Source: Clostridia bacterium (GTDB lineage Bacteria > Bacillota > Clostridia > Oscillospirales > Acutalibacteraceae). Taken from it: a stretch of DNA of 46,466 nucleotides. Below the pieces are notes generated by a model, which was not told the origin of the DNA, made no database searches, and saw nothing but the letters and a program-made list of their open reading frames with translations. The position numbers were made by a program, and so were the translations under genes. The stretch covers positions 1-46,466 of the forward strand of contig JAFWGH010000070.1 in the NCBI GenBank assembly GCA_017512465.1. Direction: 5' to 3'. Below, in pieces: positions 33,995 to 43,280 of this stretch (position 1 is its first letter; each line of letters begins with the position of its first letter).

Positions 33995-35155
33995 ATGGCA
34001 AAAAAAATATTTAGTAGAGAAGAACAAAAAGCCTTCAATAAAAAAAGAGCGAAGGAATTGTACACCGACCCGGAAAGAAGGGAAAAGTATTGTGAGTATG
34101 CACTTTTGGCATATGACAACGATGTGATTTATTTTCGCATTGATAGAGTTGCTCAGGATTTTGTTGAAGATTACTGTGACTTCGATGCAGGTATTTCCAA
34201 AGAAGATAAAGAGTGGGCATACAGTGTTGGACAATTAGGTTGTAAGATGTATTCCCTTGGGATAAACAGAGATAATTATCAAAACTATATTTCGGATTTT
34301 GCATTTTATAATAAGAGTAATTATATGAATGAAAAATTTGATAAATGGTTTGATCATAAATTGAGCACATATTATGTAATGGCGCCGTTTATTGATAATA
34401 TGCCGGAACATTATTACTATATTTTAAACAATCAAATCATGCCTTTAAATGATTTCAGTGATAAAAATGCTACCGTTGAAGACATTTTAAATCTGATTGT
34501 TCAGAAAAAGAAGTTAGTAGCAAAAGCTTGTGTTGGCGGTCATGGCGTTGGCTTTTATAAGTTTGAATATAAAGACGGCAGTTTCTATCAGAACGCAAAA
34601 AAGATTTCAAAAGATGAATTAATAGCGTTAATAAATTCATTAGATGATTATTTGATAACGGAGTATATCAATGCAGCTAAAGCGTTTAGAGACGCTTGTA
34701 ATGATACATTTACTGTAATCAGAGTTGTGATGGTTTTTGACCCGGAAGACGGGCCACAGTTAACAGGGGCATTTATCCGCTTAGGGACTGATAAAGCCGG
34801 AATCGTCTGCGATTATCCCGGCACTATTAATTGTGGCGTAGATTTAAAAACAGGAAAACTGTTTAAACCTTTGTATAGGGGAGAGTATTATAAGTTAGAT
34901 CCCATTGTTTTTCATCCGGACTCTCATGTTAAACTTGATGAATTATTCGTTGAAACATGGCCGTCGTTGGTTGAAGGGTGCAAAATGGTTTCCCGTCATC
35001 TGGCAATGACTCCTTATTTAGTGATGGATATTATTCCTACGGATGATGGTTTTAAGATTTTGGAAATAAACAGTCATGGTCAGGTCAAAAGTGTAGAAGC
35101 ATATTATCCTTTCCTTTTAAATGAATATAACAGAAAGGTATTCAATATAGAATAG
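33995..35155 (+). CDS. Sugar-transfer-associated ATP-grasp protein
   Basis: 386 aa; CAGGAGA upstream of ATG 33995. The N-terminal 150 residues are charged. The ATP-grasp core follows: LVAKACVGGHGVGFYKFEY near 171-189 (lysine and Gly-rich loop), DYLITEYINAAKAFRDACND, TFTVIRVVMVFDPEDGP, and the metal site EINSHGQ (357-363). This pattern fits the ATP-grasp family found in sugar-transfer operons, distinct from the two ligases upstream. It would activate a carboxylate and join it to an amine or hydroxyl of a sugar. It sits 10 bases before the CitE-like lyase, so the two probably handle the same acid. Strongly AT-rich gene. Confidence 0.75.
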   Translation: MAKKIFSREEQKAFNKKRAKELYTDPERREKYCEYALLAYDNDVIYFRIDRVAQDFVEDYCDFDAGISKEDKEWAYSVGQLGCKMYSLGINRDNYQNYISDFAFYNKSNYMNEKFDKWFDHKLSTYYVMAPFIDNMPEHYYYILNNQIMPLNDFSDKNATVEDILNLIVQKKKLVAKACVGGHGVGFYKFEYKDGSFYQNAKKISKDELIALINSLDDYLITEYINAAKAFRDACNDTFTVIRVVMVFDPEDGPQLTGAFIRLGTDKAGIVCDYPGTINCGVDLKTGKLFKPLYRGEYYKLDPIVFHPDSHVKLDELFVETWPSLVEGCKMVSRHLAMTPYLVMDIIPTDDGFKILEINSHGQVKSVEAYYPFLLNEYNRKVFNIE

Positions 35156-35165
35156 TTAAAAAACT

Positions 35166-36314
35166 ATGAAACATCATCAATACAATAAAGATTTTAAATT
35201 TTATAAAGACCCAGAAAATTTCAATAAATACACAGATAGAAAAATGCTCCAGTATTGTTTGGGAGCAACCATGTATATGCCCGGAACAAAAAATTTTGCC
35301 AATGCAATCCTTACAAAAAAATATCCGGGGCTTACCTCTATGGTGATGTGTTTTGAGGATGCTTGTGAAGAAGAAAGAGTGCCGGAGGCGGAACAAAACT
35401 CTATTGGAGTACTCAACGAATTATCGGAAAAATTGGAAAGCGGTGAGATGGCTTATGACGATTTACCGTTAATCTTTTTCAGGGTGCGCTCCGTGGAACA
35501 GTTTCGGCATTTCAGTGCTTTGCTCGAACCCAAACACATACGACTGATTACAGGGTTTAACTTTCCAAAATTTAACACATCCAATGCCGAGGCCTATTTC
35601 GAGCATTTGGTGGAACTGAACCGCAAATTCGGCGAAATACTCTATGGCATGCCGATTATTGAGGATAGTTGTGTTGCTTTTAAAGAAACAAGATTGACTG
35701 AATTATTGGGCATCAAAGAAGTCTTGGACAAACACCATGAATTGGTGTTGAATGTGCGTGTCGGAGGAACCGACTTTTCCTCTTGCTTCGGCGTGCGCAG
35801 AGGTGTTAACTATACGATTTATGATATCATGACGGTGCGTGATTGCCTTCTGGACATCTTAAATGTTTTCACAAGAAATAATGACTATACGGTTTCCGGG
35901 CCGGTATGGGAATATTTCAAAGCCAATAAAAACATGAAATTTAAAACAACCCTTCCTACCGTAAGCTTACAGGACACACTGCTCAAAAGAAAGCCGATTA
36001 TTAATGATGTGGTTGACGGGTTGATGAGAGAATTGATATTAGACCAAGCAAACGGCTTTATGGGGAAAACCTGTATTCATCCTACGCACTTAAATTACAT
36101 TAATGGTATGCTTGCCGTAACCAAAGATGAGTATGAGGATGCCTATCAGATTATTCACCATACACAGGGCGGTGTAATTAAAGGCTCAAAAGGCATGAAC
36201 GAAATCGGTCCTCATTACAGCTGGGCGGAAAAAATTATGATGCGCGCAAGAGCCTATGGTGTTTTGGAAAATGAATCCGACTTTTTTGCATTAGTTGAAG
36301 CACCGGTACAATAA
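35166..36314 (+). CDS. CitE-like C-C bond lyase (HpcH/HpaI/citrate-lyase-beta fold)
   Basis: 382 aa TIM barrel. Seen: CFEDACEEE (62-70), FRVRS (105-109, substrate Arg), MPIIEDS with metal Glu166, RVGGTDFSSCFGVRRG with metal Asp203, and the closing CIHPTHL (303-309) typical of citrate-lyase-beta relatives. It is longer than CitE (about 290) and fits the divergent C-C_Bond_Lyase branch that occurs beside ATP-grasp genes in tellurium-resistance-type operons. Reaction class: aldol cleavage or condensation giving a hydroxy-dicarboxylate such as malate or citramalate. Whether it uses CoA esters or free acids is not visible. The ribosome site is weak. Confidence 0.8.
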   Translation: MKHHQYNKDFKFYKDPENFNKYTDRKMLQYCLGATMYMPGTKNFANAILTKKYPGLTSMVMCFEDACEEERVPEAEQNSIGVLNELSEKLESGEMAYDDLPLIFFRVRSVEQFRHFSALLEPKHIRLITGFNFPKFNTSNAEAYFEHLVELNRKFGEILYGMPIIEDSCVAFKETRLTELLGIKEVLDKHHELVLNVRVGGTDFSSCFGVRRGVNYTIYDIMTVRDCLLDILNVFTRNNDYTVSGPVWEYFKANKNMKFKTTLPTVSLQDTLLKRKPIINDVVDGLMRELILDQANGFMGKTCIHPTHLNYINGMLAVTKDEYEDAYQIIHHTQGGVIKGSKGMNEIGPHYSWAEKIMMRARAYGVLENESDFFALVEAPVQ

Positions 36315-36333
36315 GAAAAGGAAAGAAATTACC

Positions 36334-36837
36334 GTGAAAATCATTACCACCCCTTTTTCGGAGGAAGTTATAGCAGATTTAAAGGTCGGCGACAGAGTGC
36401 TCATTAATGGCTACATTTACTGCGGCAGAGATGCTGTTTTGCCGAAAATCTGCCAATTAATTCAAGAGAATACCTTGGAGCAATACGGGATTGATTTGCA
36501 GGGCAGTGTGATTTTTCACACCGCTGTCAGCCCTGCCGGCATTGGCCCCACATCGAGTAATAAATATGAAATCGAGAACAGCTTTATCCCGCTCTCAAAA
36601 GCCGGTGTAAAAATGCATTTGGGCAAGGGGGCTATCGGCAAGGATACCATCGCCGGCATTGCAAATGAAAATGCGGTATTTGCCGTTACTCCTCCGGTTA
36701 CAGCACTGTTTAAAGATAATTCCAGCGAATGCGAACTTGTTGCGTTCCCCGAACTTGGCATGGAAGCCTTTTATCGCATCAAAGTAAAAAACGTGCCGGC
36801 AATTATTGCCGCTGCCAAAAACGAAAGCATTTATTAA
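36334..36837 (+). CDS. Two-subunit fumarase/tartrate-dehydratase-type hydro-lyase, beta subunit
   Basis: 167 aa, GTG start at 36334 with AAAAGGAAAG upstream; the open frame before it overlaps the lyase. Contains LKVGDRVLINGYIYCGRDA (the strand-turn-RDA box), AGIGPTSSNKYE (the GPTTS-type substrate loop), GAGVKMHLGKG-like KAGVKMHLGKGAIG, and FPELGMEAFYRIKVKNVPAI near the end. This is the swivelling domain of class I iron-sulfur hydro-lyases (fumarase, mesaconase, L-tartrate dehydratase). Position before the alpha subunit is the reverse of the common alpha-beta order. Confidence 0.87.
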   Translation: MKIITTPFSEEVIADLKVGDRVLINGYIYCGRDAVLPKICQLIQENTLEQYGIDLQGSVIFHTAVSPAGIGPTSSNKYEIENSFIPLSKAGVKMHLGKGAIGKDTIAGIANENAVFAVTPPVTALFKDNSSECELVAFPELGMEAFYRIKVKNVPAIIAAAKNESIY

Positions 36838-36846
36838 GGAAACACT

Positions 36847-37695
36847 ATGAACCAAGATATTGTAAACAAAGTTGCACAGACACTGGTGGATGCGGGCTCT
36901 ACCTTTTTGCAGGATAAAAAGGATGCCTATCGCAAGGCGATTGAAACGGAAACCAATCCGCATGCCAAATGGGTTTTGGAAACCATTTTGGAGAATGCCG
37001 CAGCGGCAGAAAAAAACAAAAGTCCGCTGTGTGATGACACCGGTATTCCTCATGTAGTGCTGGATGTCGGAAAAAACGCCGTTATCACCGGTGAAATGTT
37101 GGAATCTGTCCAAGAGGGGATTCGGCAGGGGTTGCGCACGCTGCCGGGCAGACCAATGGCAGTAAAAGGTGATGATGCGCAGAGACTCAGCCAGTCAGAG
37201 GGCTTGTTTGAAGACCCCGGCGCTTTGGCAAGCGCACCCTTTTTAATCAGACAAACCGATGCGGATAAAACCCTTGCACATATTTTAATGTTTGGCGGAG
37301 GTCCGGCAATCAGAGCAAAAACCAACCGCGTTTTTCATCAACACAGCACACAAGTGGTCATAAATGAGATTATTGATTGGGCAAAGGAGTCGACCAAACT
37401 GCTCGGCTGCACGCCTTGCACATTAGCCGTCGGTATCGGCAGGTCGCATTATGAAGCGTCTTCTTATATGCTGCAGGCGCTTGTTGACGGCAATTATCAC
37501 GAACAGTCCGAAATGGAAGCATTTATTACGCAAGAAGTCAATAAAGCACAGGTGGGACCGCTCGGCTTGGGCGGCAACCATACGGTACTGGCAACCTTCA
37601 TGAAGGTTGGGCCTCAAAGAGCAAGCGGCGTGAGAGTTGTCTGTTTAAGACCTTGCTGCTGCTTCGAACCGCGTATCGCAACAGTTGAATTATAG
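36847..37695 (+). CDS. Two-subunit fumarase/tartrate-dehydratase-type hydro-lyase, alpha subunit (divergent)
   Basis: 282 aa; AAGGAAA upstream. Candidate [4Fe-4S] ligands: Cys62 in PLCDDTG, Cys188/Cys191 in GCTPC, and a cysteine cluster (266, 270-272) near the C-terminus. VGIGRSHYEAS and GPLGLGGNHTVLA match the family blocks. The usual KG-G-SEN substrate box is replaced by FGGGPAIRAKTNR (149-161) and HQHS. This points to a substrate other than fumarate. With the beta subunit it should add or remove water from a hydroxy-dicarboxylate; malate, citramalate or tartrate-like acids are candidates. Nine bases separate it from the beta gene. Confidence 0.83.
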   Translation: MNQDIVNKVAQTLVDAGSTFLQDKKDAYRKAIETETNPHAKWVLETILENAAAAEKNKSPLCDDTGIPHVVLDVGKNAVITGEMLESVQEGIRQGLRTLPGRPMAVKGDDAQRLSQSEGLFEDPGALASAPFLIRQTDADKTLAHILMFGGGPAIRAKTNRVFHQHSTQVVINEIIDWAKESTKLLGCTPCTLAVGIGRSHYEASSYMLQALVDGNYHEQSEMEAFITQEVNKAQVGPLGLGGNHTVLATFMKVGPQRASGVRVVCLRPCCCFEPRIATVEL

Positions 37696-37713
37696 TACTA
37701 TTTGCGGTGAAAG

Positions 37714-38805
37714 ATGGATTTTATGTCAAGGGAAAATACATTCACAATTAAACACACCAACATTGTTAAAGGCATAGCGATTTTAATGCTCTTGTGGCAT
37801 CATTTGTTCAGCAGCAATCCGAATACCTTTGACAGATATGTATCTGTGTTTTGGATAAAAGGAATCCCGGTTGAAGTGTTTATTGGCGGCTTTTGTAAGG
37901 TTTGTGTAGCAATTTTCATGTTTTTAAGCGGGTATGGATTATTCAAGAGTTATACTGCTTTTTCGCAAAAAGAAAAAGGGATAAAAAAGGATTCATCTTT
38001 CATTAAGAACCGTTGGTTGAAACTGATGAGTCCGTTTTGGTTTGTTTACGTTGTATTTGTTCCCTTAAGCCTGTTTTTCGGCACTTCTTTTTTGGAAGTT
38101 TACGGCAAAAACCCGTTTCATTACATTGCAGACTTTTTCGGACTTTCTTATTTGTTTTACGGGAATACATATACCATGAACGAAACATGGTGGTACATGA
38201 GCATTATTATCGTTCTTACACTTCTATTTCCTTTAATAGTAAAAGGGTATAAAAAATTCCCCGAATTGGCAGTGTTCATCAGTATAGCAGTGTGTATCAT
38301 TTTGCCGAGTTTGAAAATAAAAGATTTCAGTGTTTGGATTTGTCCTTTGGTGATTGGCGTATTTTTCGCCCATAAGCAACTGTTTGAAAAAATATCCGGC
38401 GTTTTTGATACAACACTCAAACAAGTACTGATTATAACGGTAAGCTTCATTTTGTTTTTCTACATACGTATGACAACTTCTATGTATACGGTGAAAGTAG
38501 ACTTTCTGTTTATGCTTCCGTTTATCTTAACAGGATTTTTTATCATTCCCAAAATACCTTTTATTAGAACCGTGTTGGAACAACTGGGCAAAAAAAGCGG
38601 ACTGATTTTCCTGTTTCATACATTTATATTTTCAAAGTATTTTCAAAAGTTCACCTATTCTTTTAAGTATTCTGTCTTGATTTACATCATTTTTTTGGCA
38701 GTTTGTGTAGCAGTAGCATTTGCGTTGGATGGCTTGATGCGTCTAACGCGCTACCAAAAGTTGTTTGATTATTTGACACGCAGCAAAGCCACAAAGAAAG
38801 ACTAA
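37714..38805 (+). CDS. Membrane acyltransferase, acyltransferase-3 family (copy 3)
   Basis: 363 aa with about ten helices. [19 protein letters not shown] near 12-30 is the canonical opening (conserved His at the end of helix one), and [14 protein letters not shown] is helix two. [14 protein letters not shown] near 150-163 is the family W-W-Y/F-box. GGTGAAAG precedes the ATG; an internal ATG four codons in is also possible. It ends the organic-acid group and lies before rmlA. It could use an acyl donor produced by that group, but succinyl or acetyl transfer is equally likely. Confidence 0.83.
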   Translation: MDFMSRENTFTIKHTNIVKGIAILMLLWHHLFSSNPNTFDRYVSVFWIKGIPVEVFIGGFCKVCVAIFMFLSGYGLFKSYTAFSQKEKGIKKDSSFIKNRWLKLMSPFWFVYVVFVPLSLFFGTSFLEVYGKNPFHYIADFFGLSYLFYGNTYTMNETWWYMSIIIVLTLLFPLIVKGYKKFPELAVFISIAVCIILPSLKIKDFSVWICPLVIGVFFAHKQLFEKISGVFDTTLKQVLIITVSFILFFYIRMTTSMYTVKVDFLFMLPFILTGFFIIPKIPFIRTVLEQLGKKSGLIFLFHTFIFSKYFQKFTYSFKYSVLIYIIFLAVCVAVAFALDGLMRLTRYQKLFDYLTRSKATKKD

Positions 38806-38831
38806 GTAATATAAAGGAAGGTAATTTTCTG

Positions 38832-39734
38832 ATGAAAGGCATTATTCTTGCCGGGGGCAGCGGCACAAGGTTATACCCCATCACAATGGTCACATCAAAG
38901 CAGTTATTGCCGATATATGATAAGCCGATGGTGTACTATCCGCTGAGCACCTTAATGCTTGCGGGCATCAATGATATTTTAGTTATCTCCACACCGGAGG
39001 ACTTGCCGCATTTTGAGAAACTGCTCGGAGACGGCAGCAAATTCGGTATATCGCTTTCCTATAAAGTGCAGCCGTCACCGGATGGCCTTGCACAGGCGTT
39101 TATTTTAGGCGAAGAGTTTATCGGTGATGATTGTTGTGCCATGGTTTTGGGCGATAATATTTTCTATGGAGCCGGCTTTAGCGGTATTCTCAAAAAAGCA
39201 GTGCAAAATGCCGAAATCAATCACCGCGCCACCATTTTCGGCTATCATGTGGATGACCCGGAGCGCTTCGGTATTGTTGAGTTTGATAAAGAGCGCAAGG
39301 TGATATCTTTAGAGGAAAAGCCGGAAAAGCCCAAAACACACTGGGCGGTAACGGGATTATACTTCTATGATAACCGCTGTGTGGAGTTTGCCAAAAAGCA
39401 AAAGCCTTCACCGCGCGGTGAATTGGAAATTACCGATTTAAATAAAATGTATTTGGAGTCGGGCGAGCTGGATGTCAGCTTTATGTCCCGCGGCTTTTCA
39501 TGGCTGGATACCGGTACCATGGACAGCTTGATAGAAGCATCAAACTTTGTTAAAACCATGCAAAAGCAGCAGGGCATTATTGTTTCCGCACCCGAAGAAA
39601 TCGCTTGGCGCAAAGGGTGGATCAGCTCCGAACAGCTGCTTGCACAATCCAAAAGACTCATTGAAGAAGCAAGAAGATACAATGTATCCTCTTACGGCAA
39701 ATATTTAGGAGATTTGGTCGAGGAAGATTTTTAA
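38832..39734 (+). CDS. rfbA: Glucose-1-phosphate thymidylyltransferase (RmlA/RfbA)
   Basis: 300 aa. Forms dTDP-glucose from dTTP and glucose-1-phosphate. Nucleotide loop GGSGTRLYP (8-16), [20 protein letters not shown] (21-40), VLGDNIFYG (about 106-114) and [11 protein letters not shown] (about 161-171), with length normal for RmlA. AAGGAAGG precedes ATG 38832. It starts the nucleotide-sugar group. The matching dehydratase rmlB is at 42169, separated by the two uronic-acid genes. RmlC and RmlD are absent from the window. Confidence 0.95.
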   Translation: MKGIILAGGSGTRLYPITMVTSKQLLPIYDKPMVYYPLSTLMLAGINDILVISTPEDLPHFEKLLGDGSKFGISLSYKVQPSPDGLAQAFILGEEFIGDDCCAMVLGDNIFYGAGFSGILKKAVQNAEINHRATIFGYHVDDPERFGIVEFDKERKVISLEEKPEKPKTHWAVTGLYFYDNRCVEFAKKQKPSPRGELEITDLNKMYLESGELDVSFMSRGFSWLDTGTMDSLIEASNFVKTMQKQQGIIVSAPEEIAWRKGWISSEQLLAQSKRLIEEARRYNVSSYGKYLGDLVEEDF

Positions 39735-39791
39735 ATAAAAAACCGCCGAAATGAACACGGCAAATACAATTATCATAAGGCAGGGAAAGAC

Positions 39792-40862
39792 ATGAAGCAG
39801 AAAGTTTGGTTAGAAAACAAAACCATTTTGGTGACCGGTGCCGCCGGATTTATCGGTGCCAATCTTGTAATGGCACTGATGCGGCAGTTCAATCATTTAC
39901 ATATTATCGGCATCGATAATATGAATGATTATTATGATGTCTCTTTAAAAGAGTACCGCTTAGAGCAAATCGAAGCCTTAGCGGCAGGTGCCGAGAATCG
40001 CTTTGAATTTATAAAGGGCGACATTTGCCGAAATGACTTGATTACAGAAATTTTTCAAACACATAAACCCGATGTGGTTGTCAATTTAGCGGCGCAAGCG
40101 GGCGTGCGCTATTCCATCACCAATCCCGATGTATATATTCAATCCAATATCATTGGCTTTTACAACATTTTGGAAGCGTGCCGCAACTACCCGGTAGAGC
40201 ATTTGGTGTATGCCTCCAGTTCCTCGGTTTACGGCTCCAACAAAAAGGTGCCTTATGCCACGGAGGATAAAGTGGACAATCCGGTATCGCTCTATGCCGC
40301 CACCAAAAAATCTAACGAGCTGTTGGCGCATGCTTACAGTAAATTATATAATATCCCCTCCACCGGCTTGCGCTTCTTTACCGTTTACGGACCGGCAGGC
40401 AGACCGGATATGGCATATTTCAGCTTCACAAACAAGCTGATTCAAGGCGAAACCATTAAAATATTTAATTACGGAAATTGCAAAAGAGATTTTACTTTTG
40501 TGGATGATATTGTGGAAGGTGTTATGCGGGTGATGCAAAAAGCGCCGGCGAAGCAGCTTGGCGAGGATGGCTTGCCGACACCGCCCTATGCAATTTATAA
40601 TATCGGCAATCATGCACCGGAGAACCTCTTGGAGTTTGTGGATATTCTGCAAGAGGAATTAATCCGTGCGGGTGTATTGCCGGAGGATTATGACTTTGAG
40701 AGCCACAAAGAATTAGTACCGATGCAGCCGGGAGATGTGCCGATCACTTACGCCGACACCACCGATTTGGAAAAGGATTTCGGCTTTAAACCCAAAACAT
40801 CGTTACGCGACGGGTTGCGCAGCTTTGCGGCCTGGTATGCCGATTTTTATAAAATCAAATAA
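39792..40862 (+). CDS. UDP-glucuronate 4-epimerase (LpsL/Cap1J-like SDR)
   Basis: 356 aa extended SDR. GAAGFIGANL (16-25), IDNMNDYYDVSLKEYRL (41-57), which is the typical UDP-GlcA epimerase box, AAQAGVRYSI (100-109), SSSSVYG (142-148), and catalytic Tyr168/Lys172 in YAATK. The insert around NYGNCKRDFTFVDDIVEGV is family-typical. Converts UDP-GlcA to UDP-GalA. The UDP-glucose dehydrogenase that supplies its substrate follows 33 bases downstream. Confidence 0.88.
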   Translation: MKQKVWLENKTILVTGAAGFIGANLVMALMRQFNHLHIIGIDNMNDYYDVSLKEYRLEQIEALAAGAENRFEFIKGDICRNDLITEIFQTHKPDVVVNLAAQAGVRYSITNPDVYIQSNIIGFYNILEACRNYPVEHLVYASSSSVYGSNKKVPYATEDKVDNPVSLYAATKKSNELLAHAYSKLYNIPSTGLRFFTVYGPAGRPDMAYFSFTNKLIQGETIKIFNYGNCKRDFTFVDDIVEGVMRVMQKAPAKQLGEDGLPTPPYAIYNIGNHAPENLLEFVDILQEELIRAGVLPEDYDFESHKELVPMQPGDVPITYADTTDLEKDFGFKPKTSLRDGLRSFAAWYADFYKIK

Positions 40863-40895
40863 ACAATTGCACATTCTAAGGAGGAATCTGTTAAA

Positions 40896-42128
40896 ATGAA
40901 AATTGCTGTTGCCGGAACGGGCTATGTCGGCTTATCGATAGCTACGTTAATCGCACAAAACCATGAAGTGGTGGCAGTAGATATTCTCAAGGAAAAGGTC
41001 GATTTAATTAATCAAAGAATTTCGCCGATTCAGGATGAATATATTGAAAAGTTCTTTGTCGAAAAAGAGCTGCACCTCACTGCCACTTTAGACGCCGCAC
41101 AGGCATATACAGATGCTGATTTTGTCGTAATTGCAGCACCGACAAATTATGACAGCCAAATGAATTATTTTGACACCTCTGCCGTAGAAGCGGTCATTGA
41201 AAGCGTGTTGGAATATAATCGGAATGTCTATATGATTATAAAATCCACCATTCCGGTGGGGTATACCGAAGCGGTCAGGAAGAAATATAATACCAAAAAG
41301 ATTTTATTCAGTCCGGAATTTTTAAGAGAAACCAAAGCGTTGTATGATAATTTGTATCCTTCCCGCATCATTGTGGGCACAGATCCGGAGGATGCCGCAC
41401 AACTTGCGGCGGCACAGTCCTTTGCGGCTTTGCTTGTCGAGGGCGCGGAGAAACAGGATATTCCCGTTTTAATGATGGGCTTTACCGAAGCGGAAGCCGT
41501 AAAGCTTTTTGCAAATACCTATTTGGCACTGCGTGTTTCTTATTTTAATGAGCTCGATACCTACGCGGAATTAAAGGGGATTGACACCGCATCTGTTATA
41601 AAGGGTGTTTGCTTAGACCCGCGCATCGGAGACCATTATAACAATCCCAGTTTCGGTTACGGAGGCTATTGCCTGCCGAAGGATACGAAACAACTTCTCG
41701 CAAATTATGACGATGTGCCGCAAAATATGATTGGCGCTATTGTGCAAAGCAACAGCACCAGAAAAGATTTTATTGCCCAAAGAGTGCTTGAAAAAGCGGG
41801 TGCTTACGGGCAAAGCAGTGCTTATGATGCGGCGATGGAAAAGGATATCACAGTCGGTGTATACCGCTTAACCATGAAGTCGTGCTCCGATAATTTCCGC
41901 CAAAGCGCCATTCAGGGCATTATGAAGCGTATTAAAGCAAAAGGTGTGAGCGTAATTGTGTATGAGCCGACTTTGCAAGACGGGTCAACCTTCTTTGGCA
42001 GCCGTGTGGTGAATGATTTAAATACCTTCAAAGAGAAGTGTACGGTCATTATTGCAAACCGCTATAATACTTGTTTGGAAGATGTAAAAGAAAAAGTCTA
42101 TACAAGAGACTTGTTTTATAGAGATTAA
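40896..42128 (+). CDS. ugd: UDP-glucose 6-dehydrogenase
   Basis: 410 aa. NAD site GTGYVG (7-12), KSTIPVGYT (116-124), FSPEFLRE (138-145), Lys203/Asn207 in EAVKLFAN, and catalytic Cys259 in [12 protein letters not shown]. That Cys box is the UDP-glucose dehydrogenase type, unlike the GGHCIGVDPYYL of the tviB-like enzyme at 8225. Produces UDP-glucuronate for the epimerase just upstream. Very strong AAGGAGGAA precedes ATG 40896. Confidence 0.92.
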   Translation: MKIAVAGTGYVGLSIATLIAQNHEVVAVDILKEKVDLINQRISPIQDEYIEKFFVEKELHLTATLDAAQAYTDADFVVIAAPTNYDSQMNYFDTSAVEAVIESVLEYNRNVYMIIKSTIPVGYTEAVRKKYNTKKILFSPEFLRETKALYDNLYPSRIIVGTDPEDAAQLAAAQSFAALLVEGAEKQDIPVLMMGFTEAEAVKLFANTYLALRVSYFNELDTYAELKGIDTASVIKGVCLDPRIGDHYNNPSFGYGGYCLPKDTKQLLANYDDVPQNMIGAIVQSNSTRKDFIAQRVLEKAGAYGQSSAYDAAMEKDITVGVYRLTMKSCSDNFRQSAIQGIMKRIKAKGVSVIVYEPTLQDGSTFFGSRVVNDLNTFKEKCTVIIANRYNTCLEDVKEKVYTRDLFYRD

Positions 42129-42168
42129 CATTTCAAATGGTTTAGATTTAACCGGAAAGAGGTAAAAA

Positions 42169-43188
42169 ATGACGATTATCGTAACAGGCGGTGCCGGCTT
42201 TATCGGCTCAAATTTCATTTTTCATATGTTAAATAAATATCCGGATTACCGCATCATTTGTTTGGACAAGCTCACATATGCGGGCAATCTGTCCACCCTT
42301 GCCGGTGTAATGGACAAGCCGAATTTTCGCTTTGTCAAGGCGGACATTTGCGACAGAGAAGCAGTGGAAAAGCTTTTTGAAGAGGAAAAGCCGGACATCG
42401 TGGTGAACTTTGCCGCCGAATCGCATGTTGATCGCTCCATTGAGGATCCGGGCATTTTCTTAAAAACCAATATTTTGGGCACACAGACCTTAATGGATGC
42501 TTGCAGAAAATACGGTATTACACGCTATCATCAAGTATCTACGGATGAAGTTTACGGTGATTTGCCGCTCGACAGACCGGATTTGCTCTTTACCGAGGAA
42601 ACGCCGATTCACACTTCGTCTCCGTATTCCTCTTCCAAAGCGGGAGCGGATTTGCTTGTGCTTGCCTATTACCGCACCTATGGACTTCCGGTAACTATCA
42701 GCCGCTGCTCAAACAATTACGGTCCGTATCATTTTCCCGAAAAGCTGATTCCGCTCATGATTGCCAATGCGCTTAATGACAAGCCGCTGCCGGTCTACGG
42801 AGAAGGCTTAAATGTGCGTGACTGGCTGTATGTGGAAGACCATTGCAAGGCAATCGATTTAATTATTCACAAGGGCAGGGTCGGTGAGGTTTACAACATC
42901 GGCGGGCACAATGAAATGCGCAATATCGATATTGTTAAGCTCATTTGTAAAGAGCTCGGTAAGAGTGAGGATTTAATTACACATGTAACCGACCGAAAGG
43001 GACACGATATGCGCTATGCAATTGACCCGACTAAGATTCATAACGAACTCGGCTGGCTACCCGAAACCACCTTTGAAGTCGGCATCAAAAAAACCATTCA
43101 GTGGTATTTGGACAACAAAGAGTGGTGGGAAAACATTATTTCCGGAGAATATCAAAACTACTATGAACAGATGTATGGCAATCGCTGA
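42169..43188 (+). CDS. rfbB: dTDP-glucose 4,6-dehydratase (RmlB/RfbB)
   Basis: 339 aa extended SDR. GGAGFIGSN (7-15), LDKLTYAGNL (32-41), AAESHVDRSI (82-91), the catalytic triad partner segment STDEVYGDL (124-132; Thr125, Asp126, Glu127), and Tyr153/Lys157 in YSSSK. Forms dTDP-4-keto-6-deoxyglucose, the substrate of the WecE-like enzyme at 23314. GAAAGAGG precedes ATG 42169. Last of the nucleotide-sugar block. Confidence 0.95.
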   Translation: MTIIVTGGAGFIGSNFIFHMLNKYPDYRIICLDKLTYAGNLSTLAGVMDKPNFRFVKADICDREAVEKLFEEEKPDIVVNFAAESHVDRSIEDPGIFLKTNILGTQTLMDACRKYGITRYHQVSTDEVYGDLPLDRPDLLFTEETPIHTSSPYSSSKAGADLLVLAYYRTYGLPVTISRCSNNYGPYHFPEKLIPLMIANALNDKPLPVYGEGLNVRDWLYVEDHCKAIDLIIHKGRVGEVYNIGGHNEMRNIDIVKLICKELGKSEDLITHVTDRKGHDMRYAIDPTKIHNELGWLPETTFEVGIKKTIQWYLDNKEWWENIISGEYQNYYEQMYGNR

Positions 43189-43280
43189 GTAATCGTAAGC
43201 AGTTTAGTGAAAACGCACTTTTCGAGCTTCATTATTATTTGTTACACATACATTCAAACAGAATGAAGGAGACCTAATTA

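Noticed and set aside
38832..43188. Rhamnose biosynthesis cluster
   Set aside because: rmlC and rmlD are absent, while a WecE-like user of the RmlB product is present.
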